In this document: one piece after another, positions 52,308-61,493 of the stretch
Layout: each line of letters begins with the position of its first letter
Position numbering within the stretch: position 1 is the first letter of the stretch
Assembly (NCBI GenBank): GCA_020445605.1
Contig: JAGRGH010000047.1
Coordinates: forward strand, 1-64,000
DNA length: 64,000 nucleotides
Direction: 5' to 3'
Source of the DNA: Chromatiales bacterium
GTDB taxonomy: Bacteria; Pseudomonadota; Gammaproteobacteria; JAGRGH01
Translations under genes and position numbers: made by a program
Notes under the pieces: generated by a model
The model's database searches: none
The model's input: the letters and a program-made list of their open reading frames with translations, nothing else
Told to the model about the DNA's origin: nothing

Positions 52308-53419
52308 CGGCCTTCTCCTGGCGGGTCGCCTGTTGCACCAGGCGCATCCGGCGGCGCCAGCTCGCCGCCCATGCGCGCGCGCATTTCGATATGGAAGCGC
52401 TCGCGACTCGTGCGCGTGTTCTGGGTGACGGTCGAGCGAAACTTGACGTCTTCGAACAGCGGCGAGGCCTCGAGCAGCGGAATCAGCGCGTAGGCCTCGC
52501 TGGATTCGCCGCGCAGTTCGAGCCTGCCCTTCTCGTAGCTGATCTGCTGCACCCAGGTGGAATCCGGCAACAGGTGCGTCACTTCGAGCAGCAGGTCGGG
52601 GACATGCGGAACCGCAATGCGTCGCTCGATTGCAAACCGCTGCGCGCGCTCGAGAATACTCGCCTCCTCGCGCAGCTTGATGACCGCATCGGCCTGCTCG
52701 CGTGCCTTCGCAAGCTGCGCCGCCTGGGCATCGAGCGCCTTGCCCTGCTGATGCACCGGCAAGGCGAGCGCCGCGGCGACAAGCCCCAGAAGCACCAGCC
52801 CCAGCAGCAGATTCAGCCCCGCGGACGAGCGCCCGCGCGGACGCTTTTCGACCGGCAGAAGGTTGAGCGAGCGCGGTGCACCGTCCACGCTGACCCCGGC
52901 GATCTCCACATGCCCGCGGCCGAGTTCCGCAATGGCCGCATCGACACCCGCACGCGCCGTTGTGAACAGGCGCGCGGCGACATGCTGGGCGTCGGCTTCG
53001 CCGGTTTCGGCGACGTAGTCGAAATAGACCTGCTCGGCGCGAAACGGCGTGCGGCGTTCCATTTCAAAGCCCAGCACTTCGCGCAGGTTCTCTTCGGCCG
53101 CGCGCGGCAGCACCACACGGGTGACCAGAACCTCGCCGGATTCCAGCTGAAGCACGGTCGCACGCGGGCGACCGGCGGTTCGCTCGATGAGGTGCAGCGC
53201 GAGTTCTTCAGTCCGCAGCGGATCGCCCGCCTCGCCGTTGATCTGCCAGCCGTCCCCGCTGCGGCGAACCGCGAGCGGTGCATCGCCCGCCGCGATGCGC
53301 GTGCGCACGGCTGCGGGAATGCAACCGGCCAGGCCTTCGCGCCACCAGCCCCACAGGCGCGCGAGCGTCGAATTGCGTCCGCCCAGCGCTTGACCGATGG
53401 CTCCCGCGCCTAATGCCAT
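52304..53419 (-). CDS. gspL: Type II secretion GspL-like protein (PilN domain)
   Basis: 371 residues. The N-terminal cytoplasmic portion is actin-like and partly PilM-like (VLPRAAEENLREVLGFEMER), a membrane helix lies at about 203-222 (LLGLVLLGLVAAALALPV), then a coiled coil and a PilN/ferredoxin-like periplasmic domain (LLEVTHLLPDSTWVQQISYE). Anchors the secretion ATPase GspE, whose gene is not in the window. Confidence 0.83.
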   Translation of the reverse strand: MALGAGAIGQALGGRNSTLARLWGWWREGLAGCIPAAVRTRIAAGDAPLAVRRSGDGWQINGEAGDPLRTEELALHLIERTAGRPRATVLQLESGEVLVTRVVLPRAAEENLREVLGFEMERRTPFRAEQVYFDYVAETGEADAQHVAARLFTTARAGVDAAIAELGRGHVEIAGVSVDGAPRSLNLLPVEKRPRGRSSAGLNLLLGLVLLGLVAAALALPVHQQGKALDAQAAQLAKAREQADAVIKLREEASILERAQRFAIERRIAVPHVPDLLLEVTHLLPDSTWVQQISYEKGRLELRGESSEAYALIPLLEASPLFEDVKFRSTVTQNTRTSRERFHIEMRARMGGELAPPDAPGATGDPPGEGR

Positions 53420-53505
53420 GGGCGGCTCACTCCGGTCACTGCGGTTTCGCGGCGCGCGGCTTCGCGCGTGCCAGAGGGTCGGTCAGATCGGGCGCTGGTG
53501 TGCAT

Positions 53506-54387
53506 TCAGATGCCTTGTTCGCGCCACTCGATCGTGCGCAGGAAGCCGTCGATGGTACCGGGCATCAGCGTAACCGCAAGCGAACCCTTGACGCCGCCCG
53601 GAGAACGGGCGCTGATCTCCACAATATAAGCTCTGCCTTCCGCACCCGACAAACCCAGACCGGCCACGGGAACCTGCGGCGCCTCGATCCCGTCACGGTG
53701 CGCCGCTGCGCGCTCTTCGAGGTACTGGTCGATCAGCTCGTGGTCGACGCCGGGCAGCGCGTGCAGCGCACCGGGAGAGACCACACTCGCGGAGACCTTC
53801 GCACTGCCCGAGTACACGGTCAGCGCGTCGCGCACCCGCGCGACCAGCCGCGCATCCACGGACAGCAGCTGCTGCAGCTCGTCGACGGACTCGAAGGGCG
53901 CATCCTTCGCGCCGGCCATCCGGCCGACCGCACGGTAGTCCTCATCCTCGGCGCCGCTGAGCCGCCGCAGGTCATCGACATCCCGCCAGTCCTCGATCTC
54001 GTCGAGCACGCGATCGAGATCGCCCGCCTCGACGCCGGCCTGCTCGAACACACCACTGAGCGTTTCCCGGTCCGCGGCGTTCAGATCGATCCGCCCAGCC
54101 ACATCGTTGATGCGCAGCACGGTCTCAAACCCGGCAAAGGTCCAAGGCACGGCCGTGCCATCGGCTGGAAAGCGCCGCTGGTCGACCGGTCGCAGCAGGT
54201 CGAAGGCAACGTAATTCAGCGCCGCCTGGGCAACGGCACGCGCCTGGGCCTGTTCGACGACGTTGCGCGCAAGCCGGGTCTCGGTGCGCGTGGTCGAGGT
54301 AAACGCGGCGGCCAGCACGGTCAACAGCGCGACGGTCCAGACCACCGCCAGCAGTGCCACCCCGCGCTCCGCGAGTCGGTCGCTCAC
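53506..54387 (-). CDS. gspK: Type II secretion minor pseudopilin GspK
   Basis: 293 residues from GTG 54387, which overlaps the gspJ TGA (GTGA). The leader SDRLAERG precedes the pseudopilin helix VALLAVVWTVALLTVLAAAF; the usual Phe after cleavage is Val. The globular part carries the GspK helical insert (NAADRETLSGVFEQAGVEAG, IEDWRDVDDLRR). It caps the pseudopilus tip with GspI and GspJ. The longer frame lies inside gspJ. Confidence 0.9.
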   Translation of the reverse strand: MSDRLAERGVALLAVVWTVALLTVLAAAFTSTTRTETRLARNVVEQAQARAVAQAALNYVAFDLLRPVDQRRFPADGTAVPWTFAGFETVLRINDVAGRIDLNAADRETLSGVFEQAGVEAGDLDRVLDEIEDWRDVDDLRRLSGAEDEDYRAVGRMAGAKDAPFESVDELQQLLSVDARLVARVRDALTVYSGSAKVSASVVSPGALHALPGVDHELIDQYLEERAAAHRDGIEAPQVPVAGLGLSGAEGRAYIVEISARSPGGVKGSLAVTLMPGTIDGFLRTIEWREQGI

Positions 54388-55115
54388 CGGCGCGTCCCCC
54401 CATCGCTGTCGGTCTGCGGGATCGGCTGGCGGTCGCCGGGCCGCGGAAAGCTCGCGCCGGGCCGCACGGATGAAACCGCGCGTCCGGCGAGCGCCACGTA
54501 GACCTCGGGCCATGGACCGCCGTCGGCGCCCAGCTGCACACGCACCGCGAGCGGCAGCTCGGCGCGTTCCAGCCATTCGTCCTGCCAGACCGAATCCTCG
54601 TCACCCGGGTCTTTCGGACCGTAGTACTCCAGGCGCCCGGCATCGAGGGACTCGACCATGACGACGGCATCCCACGGTTGATCCGTGTCGTCGTCGCCGA
54701 ACTTAAGGCTCGCGTCGGAGGCGAAATGCGGCTGCCAGGCCATGTGCAGTTCGACGCCATGGTCACCGTCGACGAGCCACAGGCGCTGGCGGTACAGCCC
54801 GCCGAGATCGAGATGCGTGAGCATCGGCGCAACGAACTCGATCGAATCGGGCCGCCCCTCGAACGCGAAGACCTGGCCGTCGTCGGCGTCGGTCCGCCAG
54901 GCGATCATCGTCTGCGCGAGCTGCCGGCGCACGAGCTGCTGGACGATGCGCAGGTCCTCGCTGCGCGCGGCGCGGGTGTCCACCCGCTCGGCGGAACGAA
55001 TGGCCAGCGCAAGCCCGCTGCCGACGATCACCATGAGCGTCGCAAACAGCGCGATCGCGACGATCACCTCGATCAGGGTGAATCCGCGCGCACGGCCCGC
55101 GGTGGTATTCTTCAG
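54384..55115 (-). CDS. gspJ: Type II secretion minor pseudopilin GspJ
   Basis: 243 residues if started at CTG 55115, the only in-frame start close to the prepilin cleavage motif RARGFTLIEVIVA; no ATG, GTG or TTG lies nearby in frame. The N-terminal helix IEVIVAIALFATLMVIVGSG and the globular Trp/Asp-rich part (WLVDGDHGVELHMAWQ) fit GspJ. The start is uncertain: either a rare CTG or a frameshift relative to ATG 55138. First gene of the block; gspI is missing before it. Confidence 0.82.
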   Translation of the reverse strand: MKNTTAGRARGFTLIEVIVAIALFATLMVIVGSGLALAIRSAERVDTRAARSEDLRIVQQLVRRQLAQTMIAWRTDADDGQVFAFEGRPDSIEFVAPMLTHLDLGGLYRQRLWLVDGDHGVELHMAWQPHFASDASLKFGDDDTDQPWDAVVMVESLDAGRLEYYGPKDPGDEDSVWQDEWLERAELPLAVRVQLGADGGPWPEVYVALAGRAVSSVRPGASFPRPGDRQPIPQTDSDGGTRR

Positions 55116-55205
55116 GGCGCCGAACGCCGGGCCTGCATGCGCAGCCGGATGCCCGGCCGCCCCGTCCCGCCTGCCAGACAGCGACTGTCGACCTGAATCC
55201 GACCG

Positions 55206-55535
55206 ATGCCGAAGAAACCCGTTTTTCGTGTGATCTTCCACAACCAGGGCAAGGTCTATGAAGTCTATGCCAGCCGCGTGACGGGCGCCGAGCTGTTCGG
55301 CTTTGTCGCGATCGAGGGGCTGCGCTTCAGCGAGACCGATCGCGTCGTGGTCGATCCGCACGAGGAACAGCTCAAGCGCGAGTTCAGCGGTGTCGACCGC
55401 ACGCTGGTGCCCATGCACGCGGTCGTACGCATCGACGAGGTCAAGAAAGCCGGCGTCGCGCGCATCGGCGATGCGGGCGACACCACATCCAACGTCACAC
55501 CGTTTCCGATGCCGGTGCCGCCGCGACGCGAATAG
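55206..55535 (+). CDS. DUF1820 family protein
   Basis: 109 residues, cytoplasmic, starting MPKKPVFRVIFHNQGKVYEV. The motifs YASRVTGAELFGFVAIEG and VVDPHEEQLKREF are family-typical. Found across Gammaproteobacteria; function unknown. Divergent from the gsp block and convergent with nadC. Confidence 0.88.
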   Translation: MPKKPVFRVIFHNQGKVYEVYASRVTGAELFGFVAIEGLRFSETDRVVVDPHEEQLKREFSGVDRTLVPMHAVVRIDEVKKAGVARIGDAGDTTSNVTPFPMPVPPRRE

Positions 55536-55554
55536 GCCGGTTCGAGCCGCGCGC

Positions 55555-56391
55555 TCACGCCGGCAGGAAACGCATCGACAGATCGACCGCCGAGACGTTC
55601 TTGGTCAACGCGCCGACCGAGATGTCATCGACGCCCGTCAGCGCGATCTCGCGGACATTGTCCAGCGACACCCCACCGGACGCTTCCAGCCGCGCACGCC
55701 CGGCGTTCAGTTCCACGGCCGCGCGCAGATCGGCGAGACTGAAATTGTCCAGCAGCACGCGCGCCGCACCCGCGGCCAGCGCGCGCTCGAGATCGGCAAC
55801 GGACTCCACCTCGATCTCGACCTCCAGCCCGTGACCGTGCGCCAGCGCCCGACCCAGGGCCGCTTCGATGGAGCCGCTCGCGGCGATGTGGTTTTCCTTG
55901 ATCAGGATGGCGTCGTCCAGGCGCATGCGATGGTTGCTGCCGCCGCCGACCCGCACGGCGTATTTCTGTGCCGTACGCAGGCAGGGGACGGTCTTGCGGG
56001 TATCGAGGATGCGCGCGCCGGTGCCGGCGACCCGCTCGACATAGCGGGCGGTCACGGTCGCCGTCGCCGACAGGGTTTGCAGGAAATTCAGCGCCGTGCG
56101 CTCGCCGGTCAACAGACTCGCCGCGGGCCCGGTTAGTTCACACAGGCAGGCAGCGGGCGCGGCCCACTCGCCCTCGGCGATCTGCCAGCTGACGCGCACG
56201 CGCGGATCGAGATACTCGAACACGCCGTCGAACCACGGCCGGCCGCAGACCACGGCGGACTCGCGCGCGATCACCCGCGCGCGGCCCGCGGCAGCGGGCG
56301 GAATCAGCAGGGCGCTGGCGTCGCCGGCGCCGAGGTCCTCCTCGACGGCGCGCGCGACTACCGTGCCGACATCATCAGGCGTCCCGATCAC
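55555..56391 (-). CDS. nadC: Nicotinate-nucleotide pyrophosphorylase (carboxylating)
   Basis: 278 residues. Converts quinolinate and PRPP to nicotinate mononucleotide in de novo NAD synthesis. Motifs: EEDLGAGDASALLIP, NFLQTLSATATVTARYV, ILDTRKTVPCLR, GGGSNHRMRLDDAILIKENH, LEASGGVSL. Its start overlaps the symporter gene's stop by 17 bp. Confidence 0.96.
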   Translation of the reverse strand: MIGTPDDVGTVVARAVEEDLGAGDASALLIPPAAAGRARVIARESAVVCGRPWFDGVFEYLDPRVRVSWQIAEGEWAAPAACLCELTGPAASLLTGERTALNFLQTLSATATVTARYVERVAGTGARILDTRKTVPCLRTAQKYAVRVGGGSNHRMRLDDAILIKENHIAASGSIEAALGRALAHGHGLEVEIEVESVADLERALAAGAARVLLDNFSLADLRAAVELNAGRARLEASGGVSLDNVREIALTGVDDISVGALTKNVSAVDLSMRFLPA

Positions 56392-57730
56392 GCCGCCGTC
56401 CGGCCTCGCGCGTGATGGCGAACACGACGGGACTCAGCAGCAGCAGCGCGACGAGGTTCGGCAGCGCCATGAGGCCGTTGAGCACGTCGGCGAACACCCA
56501 CACCAGACCGAGTTTGACGATTGAGCCGCCGAAGATCGCCGCGATCCACAGGATGCGGTAGGGCAGGATCACCTTCGTACCGAACAGATACTCCGCGCAG
56601 CGTTCGCCGTAGTAGCTCCAGCCCAGCAGCGTGGTGAACGCGAAGATCACCAGCCCGAAGGTCACGATGTACTGGCCACCGGCGATGCCGTTGCTGAACG
56701 CGCTCGACGACAGCGCCGCGCCCGTCGCACCGCTGGTCCACTCGCCGGTCACGACGATCACCAGCCCGGTCATCGAACAGACGATGATGGTGTCGATGAA
56801 CGTGCCCAGCATCGCGATCTTGCCCTGACGCACCGGGTCATTGGTGCGGGCCGCCGCGTGCGCGATCGGCGCCGAGCCGAGTCCGGATTCGTTCGAGAAT
56901 ATTCCGCGCGCGAAGCCGAACCGCAGCGCGGCCCAGACCGTTGCACCCGCGAAGCCGCCGGTCGCGGCGGTGCCGTTGAAGGCACTGTCGAAGATGGTCG
57001 CGAACGCCGCCGGCAGCGCTCCGGCATGCGCCACGAGAATGACCAGCGCGCCGACCACGTAGGCGATCGCCATGAACGGCACGAGTTTGCCCGCCACCTC
57101 GGCGATACGCTTGATGCCACCCAGGATCACCAGGCCGGCCAGCACGGCCATGACCACGCCGGTCAGCCACAGCGGCACATCGAAGTTCGACTGCATGGCG
57201 TCGGCGACGGAATTCGACTGCACGGTGTTGCCGATGCCGAACGCGGCAATCATGCCGAACAGCGCGAACGTCCCGCCCAGCCAGGCCCAGCCCGGGCCCA
57301 GTCCGTTGCGGATGTAGTACATCGGCCCGCCGACATGCTGGCCGAGTTCGTCGACCTCGCGGTACTTCACCGCCAGCACGGCTTCGGCGTATTTCGTCGC
57401 CATGCCGAACAGCGCAATGACCCACATCCAGAACAGCGCGCCGGGTCCGCCGAGATGGATCGCCGTCGCCACGCCGGCGATGTTGCCGGTGCCGATGGTC
57501 GCCGACAGCGCCGTCATCAGCGACTGGAACGGCGTGATGTCGCCGGGCGCGCCGTCGCTCGGCCGACGCCCGCGGAACAGCAGCCGAAAGCCTTCGCCGA
57601 TCCGCAGCCAGGGCATCAGCCGCAGCCCCAGCGTCAGATAGACGCCGGTGACCGCCAGCAGCGGAATCAGCAGGAATTCGCCCCAGATGATGCCGCTGAG
57701 GCGGTCCAACAGATCGTGGATGGCTTGCAT
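56375..57730 (-). CDS. Sodium:alanine/glycine symporter, AGCS family
   Basis: A 451-residue inner-membrane carrier with about ten helices. Signature stretches are FQSLMTALSATIGTGNIAGV, PGALFWMWVIALFGMATKY and FSNESGLGSAPIAHAAA. Members import alanine or glycine with sodium. The substrate is inferred; a link with glycine sensing elsewhere in the window is possible but not shown. Coupled to nadC by overlap. Confidence 0.92.
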   Translation of the reverse strand: MQAIHDLLDRLSGIIWGEFLLIPLLAVTGVYLTLGLRLMPWLRIGEGFRLLFRGRRPSDGAPGDITPFQSLMTALSATIGTGNIAGVATAIHLGGPGALFWMWVIALFGMATKYAEAVLAVKYREVDELGQHVGGPMYYIRNGLGPGWAWLGGTFALFGMIAAFGIGNTVQSNSVADAMQSNFDVPLWLTGVVMAVLAGLVILGGIKRIAEVAGKLVPFMAIAYVVGALVILVAHAGALPAAFATIFDSAFNGTAATGGFAGATVWAALRFGFARGIFSNESGLGSAPIAHAAARTNDPVRQGKIAMLGTFIDTIIVCSMTGLVIVVTGEWTSGATGAALSSSAFSNGIAGGQYIVTFGLVIFAFTTLLGWSYYGERCAEYLFGTKVILPYRILWIAAIFGGSIVKLGLVWVFADVLNGLMALPNLVALLLLSPVVFAITREAGRRRDRDA

Positions 57731-57831
57731 GGCTCCCCCGGTGTTATTGATCCGGCGCGACTATAGCCGATCGCCGTGGGGACGGGCCATGCAATGCGGA
57801 CCGGCCTGAATGGGGCCGGCCCGGTTGCCGA

Positions 57832-60180
57832 TCAGGCCGGATCAGACTCCGGTTTCGCGGGCGCCCGTGAGTCGGTACGCAGAACCGACAGCATCGCGTC
57901 CAGCGCGCGGTCCATCAACGGCACCTCGGCCTGTTCGAGCAGGCGCACGCCGCCCCTTCGCAGCGAGGCGGCCAGCCCGTTCGGCGAGACCTCGGCGACC
58001 CGCGCGCCGCGCCGGTCGACGAACACGTAGCGCGAGTTCACATCGCTCTTCCAGGCCAGCTTCGCGCGCACGGTGCGGTCGTCGCCCTGGATGAACTCGA
58101 CCCAGGCACCCTCGCCGAGTTCACGCGCCTGGGCGCTGAACTCGTCGGTGACATGCTCGTCGAGGCTGCTCGGCGAGGCCAGCACGATCTCCTCGACCTG
58201 GGCGGCGTGCCGGCTGGTCGGCACCACCGGCGCCGTGGGACCACGCGCCGGCTGCGGCGTGGCGGCCGCGCTGTCCGTTTCGCCGCCGGCCTCCTCGATC
58301 GTCTCCGCCGCGGCCGCGGCGATCTCGGCCGCATCGCCCTCGCCACGCAGACAGGCAAAGTGCAGCGCCTGCAAGTCCTTCAGCAGATGGCCGAGCCGGC
58401 GATGATCGAACGAAATACCGCCCAGGTTCTCGCGCACCGCCCGCAGCAGCGCCGGGATGCGGTTCAGCAGGGCCTGACGCGCATCACGCGTGGTCTTGGG
58501 CTCAACGCTCCAGATCAACAGCTCCAGCACCTCGAGGCGCTTGTGCCATTCCTGCGAGTCCGCGCCGTCGCGCAGCAGGGTCAGGCGCAGCACATCGCGC
58601 CAGCCCTCGTCGATCAGCGCCAGCACGGCTTCCGGCAACTGCCGCTCGCCGATGCGCCTGCGCACCTCGGTTTCGACACGCGCCTGCGCCTCGGCCATGC
58701 GGTGCTGACCGCGCGTCGCGGTCGTGACCCGGCGCTCGATCGCCGCGGCACTGCGCGCCTCGCGCTCGGAGACCGCCGTGAAATCGGCCAGCAGCGAATC
58801 GAACAGCGCGATGTCGTCGGTGAATTCCGCCAGGATGCGCTGGACGACGCCCTCGATCCGCGCGAACACGCTGTCGGCGCCGCGCCCGTCGGACTCGCTC
58901 CAGCCGATCGCGGCCTGCGCGAGCGCGTTGAGCAGGCGCCGCGCGGGGTGGGTCTTGTGCGAGAAGAAGCGCCGGTCGAGCAGGGCGACCTTGAGCATCG
59001 GGATCTGCAAGCGGCTCAGCAGCGCTTTCATGGCGTCGGGAAGCGCCGTGTCTTCGAGGATGAACTCGAACAGCATCGTGATGACGTCGATCGTGTCGCT
59101 GTCGGCACGGCCGAAGACCTTGTTGCGGTTCTGCGCGCCGAGCCCATGCAGGCGTTCGAGCAACACCTCACGACCGCCGCCGAGATACGCCCCGTGCGAG
59201 CCAGGCGGCAACAGCACCGGCGCGCCCTCCTGCACGCGTGACAGCGCGGTGATCAGCTCGTCGGACTCGAACGGCGCCATGCCCGGCGGAATGGCCTGGC
59301 GCGCGTTCGCGCGTCCGGGGTGACGCCCGAGCAGGCCGCGCAGGGTGTCGTAGAGCTGCACGTCGGCCCCGGCCTCGCCGGCGAATTCATGGAGCTGCTC
59401 TTTGGCCGCCGCCTCCTGCGGCGCAACCGATGCCGCGCTGCGCGAGCGATTCCCGGCCCCGGCCACCTCGTGGCGCAGCTCCGGCAGAACGCCGCCGTCC
59501 TTGAGCAGGTCGTTGATCGGGTCGAACAGTTCACCGAGCCGCACGATCATGAAGCGGTCGAACAGCTTGTAGATCACCAGCCGGATGCGCGGGTCGACCT
59601 TGATCGCGCCGACGGCCTCGCGGATCGCATAGCCCAGTGCCTTCGGACCGAGCGGGTTGTTGTCGTCGTTGACCACGGCGGCGCCGCCGGTCAGCGCCGA
59701 AAAGCGCCGGTTCAGACCATGCAGCGGACCGCTGAAACGGTTCTGCGCCTTGGCGATCATGTTGCTGACCGCCAGCGATTCCTCCAGTTCGGACTCGCCG
59801 AGGATGTTCAGTTCCTGCGCGTTGCGCGCCAGACCGGCGGCGTCCGAGTACGGCGCCGAGGCATCGATCCAGAAGCGGTCGAAGTGACCGAGCAGGGCGT
59901 TCTGGAAGCGCGTCTCGACGGCCTTGCGCTCGCGGCGCAGCACCAGCATGGCGTCGAAGTACGCGGCCTGCTGTTCGCCACGCTCGGCCTTGTCGGCGGA
60001 CTGAAACATGGCGTCGTCGGCGTGCTCGAAGACCTCGGTGACCATGCTCTGCAGCACATTCGCCGAGGTCGCGCGGCAGCTCGCCAGCAGACGCCGGGCG
60101 TGATCGTCGATCATGATGCGCCGGCGCGCACCGGATGCTGCGCCGCTGGAGATCGGGATGATGTTGTCACGTTGCGTCAT
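57832..60180 (-). CDS. DUF1631 domain protein
   Basis: 782 residues from ATG 60180 (MTQRDNIIPISSGAASG); the frame upstream to 60804 is the antisense of ampD. Nearly all alpha-helical, with the DUF1631 blocks FQNALLGHFDRFW, DLIFE-like MLFEFILEDTALPDAMKALL, SRLQIPMLKVALLDRRFF and HPARRLLNALAQAAIGWS. A C-terminal segment (ARELGEGAWVEFIQGDDRTV, RYVFVDRRG) resembles a PilZ-like or beta-barrel module. Widespread in Proteobacteria, sometimes mis-annotated as thymidine phosphorylase; role unknown. Confidence 0.88.
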   Translation of the reverse strand: MTQRDNIIPISSGAASGARRRIMIDDHARRLLASCRATSANVLQSMVTEVFEHADDAMFQSADKAERGEQQAAYFDAMLVLRRERKAVETRFQNALLGHFDRFWIDASAPYSDAAGLARNAQELNILGESELEESLAVSNMIAKAQNRFSGPLHGLNRRFSALTGGAAVVNDDNNPLGPKALGYAIREAVGAIKVDPRIRLVIYKLFDRFMIVRLGELFDPINDLLKDGGVLPELRHEVAGAGNRSRSAASVAPQEAAAKEQLHEFAGEAGADVQLYDTLRGLLGRHPGRANARQAIPPGMAPFESDELITALSRVQEGAPVLLPPGSHGAYLGGGREVLLERLHGLGAQNRNKVFGRADSDTIDVITMLFEFILEDTALPDAMKALLSRLQIPMLKVALLDRRFFSHKTHPARRLLNALAQAAIGWSESDGRGADSVFARIEGVVQRILAEFTDDIALFDSLLADFTAVSEREARSAAAIERRVTTATRGQHRMAEAQARVETEVRRRIGERQLPEAVLALIDEGWRDVLRLTLLRDGADSQEWHKRLEVLELLIWSVEPKTTRDARQALLNRIPALLRAVRENLGGISFDHRRLGHLLKDLQALHFACLRGEGDAAEIAAAAAETIEEAGGETDSAAATPQPARGPTAPVVPTSRHAAQVEEIVLASPSSLDEHVTDEFSAQARELGEGAWVEFIQGDDRTVRAKLAWKSDVNSRYVFVDRRGARVAEVSPNGLAASLRRGGVRLLEQAEVPLMDRALDAMLSVLRTDSRAPAKPESDPA

Positions 60181-60306
60181 GCGCGGCTTCGTTTTGGGGT
60201 GGATGAATCCTCGCGTATCCTTAGGCACTGCGGGTACCGGACACCGTGACCGGGTTCGCACCGGGCGCCGAGCGGCGCCTTCCCCCGACGGACGGCAGTC
60301 ACCCGC

Positions 60307-60894
60307 ATGCAGGTCAGGATCCCGATCGAGTTTAGCGTCGCGAATCCGCAGCGCGTGCGAAACGCGCGCTTCATCGCCTCGCCCAATCACAACGAGCGCC
60401 CCGCCGGCACCGCGATCGACCTGCTCGTGATCCACTCGATCAGCCTGCCGCCCGGACGCTTCGGCGGCCCCTGGATTGCCGACCTGTTTCTGAACCGGCT
60501 CGACCCGGCCGCCGACCCCTACTTTGCCGAGGTGCACGCCTTGCGCGTTTCCGCCCATTTCCTCGTCCGCCGCCGCGGCGGTCTGGTGCAGTTCGTCCCG
60601 GTCGACCGGCGCGCCTGGCACGCGGGCCGCTCCAGCTTTGCCGGCCGCGCGGAATGCAACGACTACTCGATTGGCGTCGAACTCGAAGGCGACGACCGGC
60701 ACGGCTTCACGGCCTCCCAGTACCGCCGTCTGGCGTCGCTGACGGCGGCACTGCAGAAGCGCTTCCCGGGCATCGGCCCGGAGCGCATCGTCGGCCACGA
60801 ACACATCGCGCCCGGGCGCAAGACCGACCCCGGTCCCGCGTTCGACTGGCCGCAGTTTCGCGCGCTGGTGCGCGCCGCCGGAGGCCGGGCATGA
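60307..60894 (+). CDS. ampD: 1,6-anhydro-N-acetylmuramyl-L-alanine amidase AmpD
   Basis: 195 residues, no signal peptide, so the cytoplasmic cell-wall-recycling amidase. Zinc ligands match AmpD: His43 (VIHSISLPPGRFGG), His164 (VGHEHIAPG) and Asp174 (KTDPGPAFDW). Glu125 and Lys172 correspond to the catalytic Glu and Lys. Divergent from the DUF1631 gene and coupled to the next gene by ATGA overlap. Confidence 0.95.
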   Translation: MQVRIPIEFSVANPQRVRNARFIASPNHNERPAGTAIDLLVIHSISLPPGRFGGPWIADLFLNRLDPAADPYFAEVHALRVSAHFLVRRRGGLVQFVPVDRRAWHAGRSSFAGRAECNDYSIGVELEGDDRHGFTASQYRRLASLTAALQKRFPGIGPERIVGHEHIAPGRKTDPGPAFDWPQFRALVRAAGGRA

Positions 60895-61493
60895 AGGACA
60901 CCCATCGCATCGATCTGCTGCGCCATGGCGAACCGCTCGGCGGCACCCGCTACCGCGGCGGGCGCGTGGACGACCCGCTCAGCGAAACCGGCTGGCGCCA
61001 GATGTGGGCCACCGTCGGCGAGGAAGCGGGTCGCTGGCAGCGCATCGTCAGTTCGCCGATGCTGCGCTGCGTGGAGTTTGCGCGCGCGCTGGGCGAGCGC
61101 GACGATCGGCCGGTGGAGGTCGACGAGCGTCTGCGCGAGGTCGGCTTTGGCGCCTGGGAGGGCCGAACCGGCGCCGAGCTGCGCGCGGACGACCCCGACC
61201 AGATCCGCCGCTTCTATGCCAATCCGCTGCACAACCGGCCGGCCGGCGCGGAGCCGCTGGGTGAGTTCATCGCCCGTACCGCGGCAGCCGTGGAGGCCCT
61301 GCTGGCCGGTCCGCCCGGCCATACGCTGGTGGTCTGTCATGCCGGCATCATCCGCGCCGCCGTCGTGCACCTGACCGGCATACCCCACGAGCGCATGTAC
61401 CGACTGAACGTCAGCTACGCGAGCCTCACCCGGATCAGCGCCGGCGGCGAACGACCGCCACGCGTGGATTGCTTCAGTTGCGGACAGGCCTGA
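60891..61493 (+). CDS. Histidine phosphatase family protein (CobC/GpmB-like)
   Basis: 200 residues. Phosphoglycerate-mutase fold with phospho-His12 in LLRHGEP, the Arg/Glu set in SSPMLRCVEFARALG and EVGFGAWEGRTGAEL, and the second His in LVVCHAGIIRAAVVHL. Because a BtuF-like gene follows with overlap, a role in cobalamin salvage (CobC, alpha-ribazole phosphatase) is reasonable but unproven. Confidence 0.85.
   Translation: MKDTHRIDLLRHGEPLGGTRYRGGRVDDPLSETGWRQMWATVGEEAGRWQRIVSSPMLRCVEFARALGERDDRPVEVDERLREVGFGAWEGRTGAELRADDPDQIRRFYANPLHNRPAGAEPLGEFIARTAAAVEALLAGPPGHTLVVCHAGIIRAAVVHLTGIPHERMYRLNVSYASLTRISAGGERPPRVDCFSCGQA

Noticed and set aside
57731-57831. Terminator after the DUF1631 gene
   Set aside because: CCGGCCTGA/TCAGGCCGG arms are present but with a large loop and no T tract; too weak to annotate.
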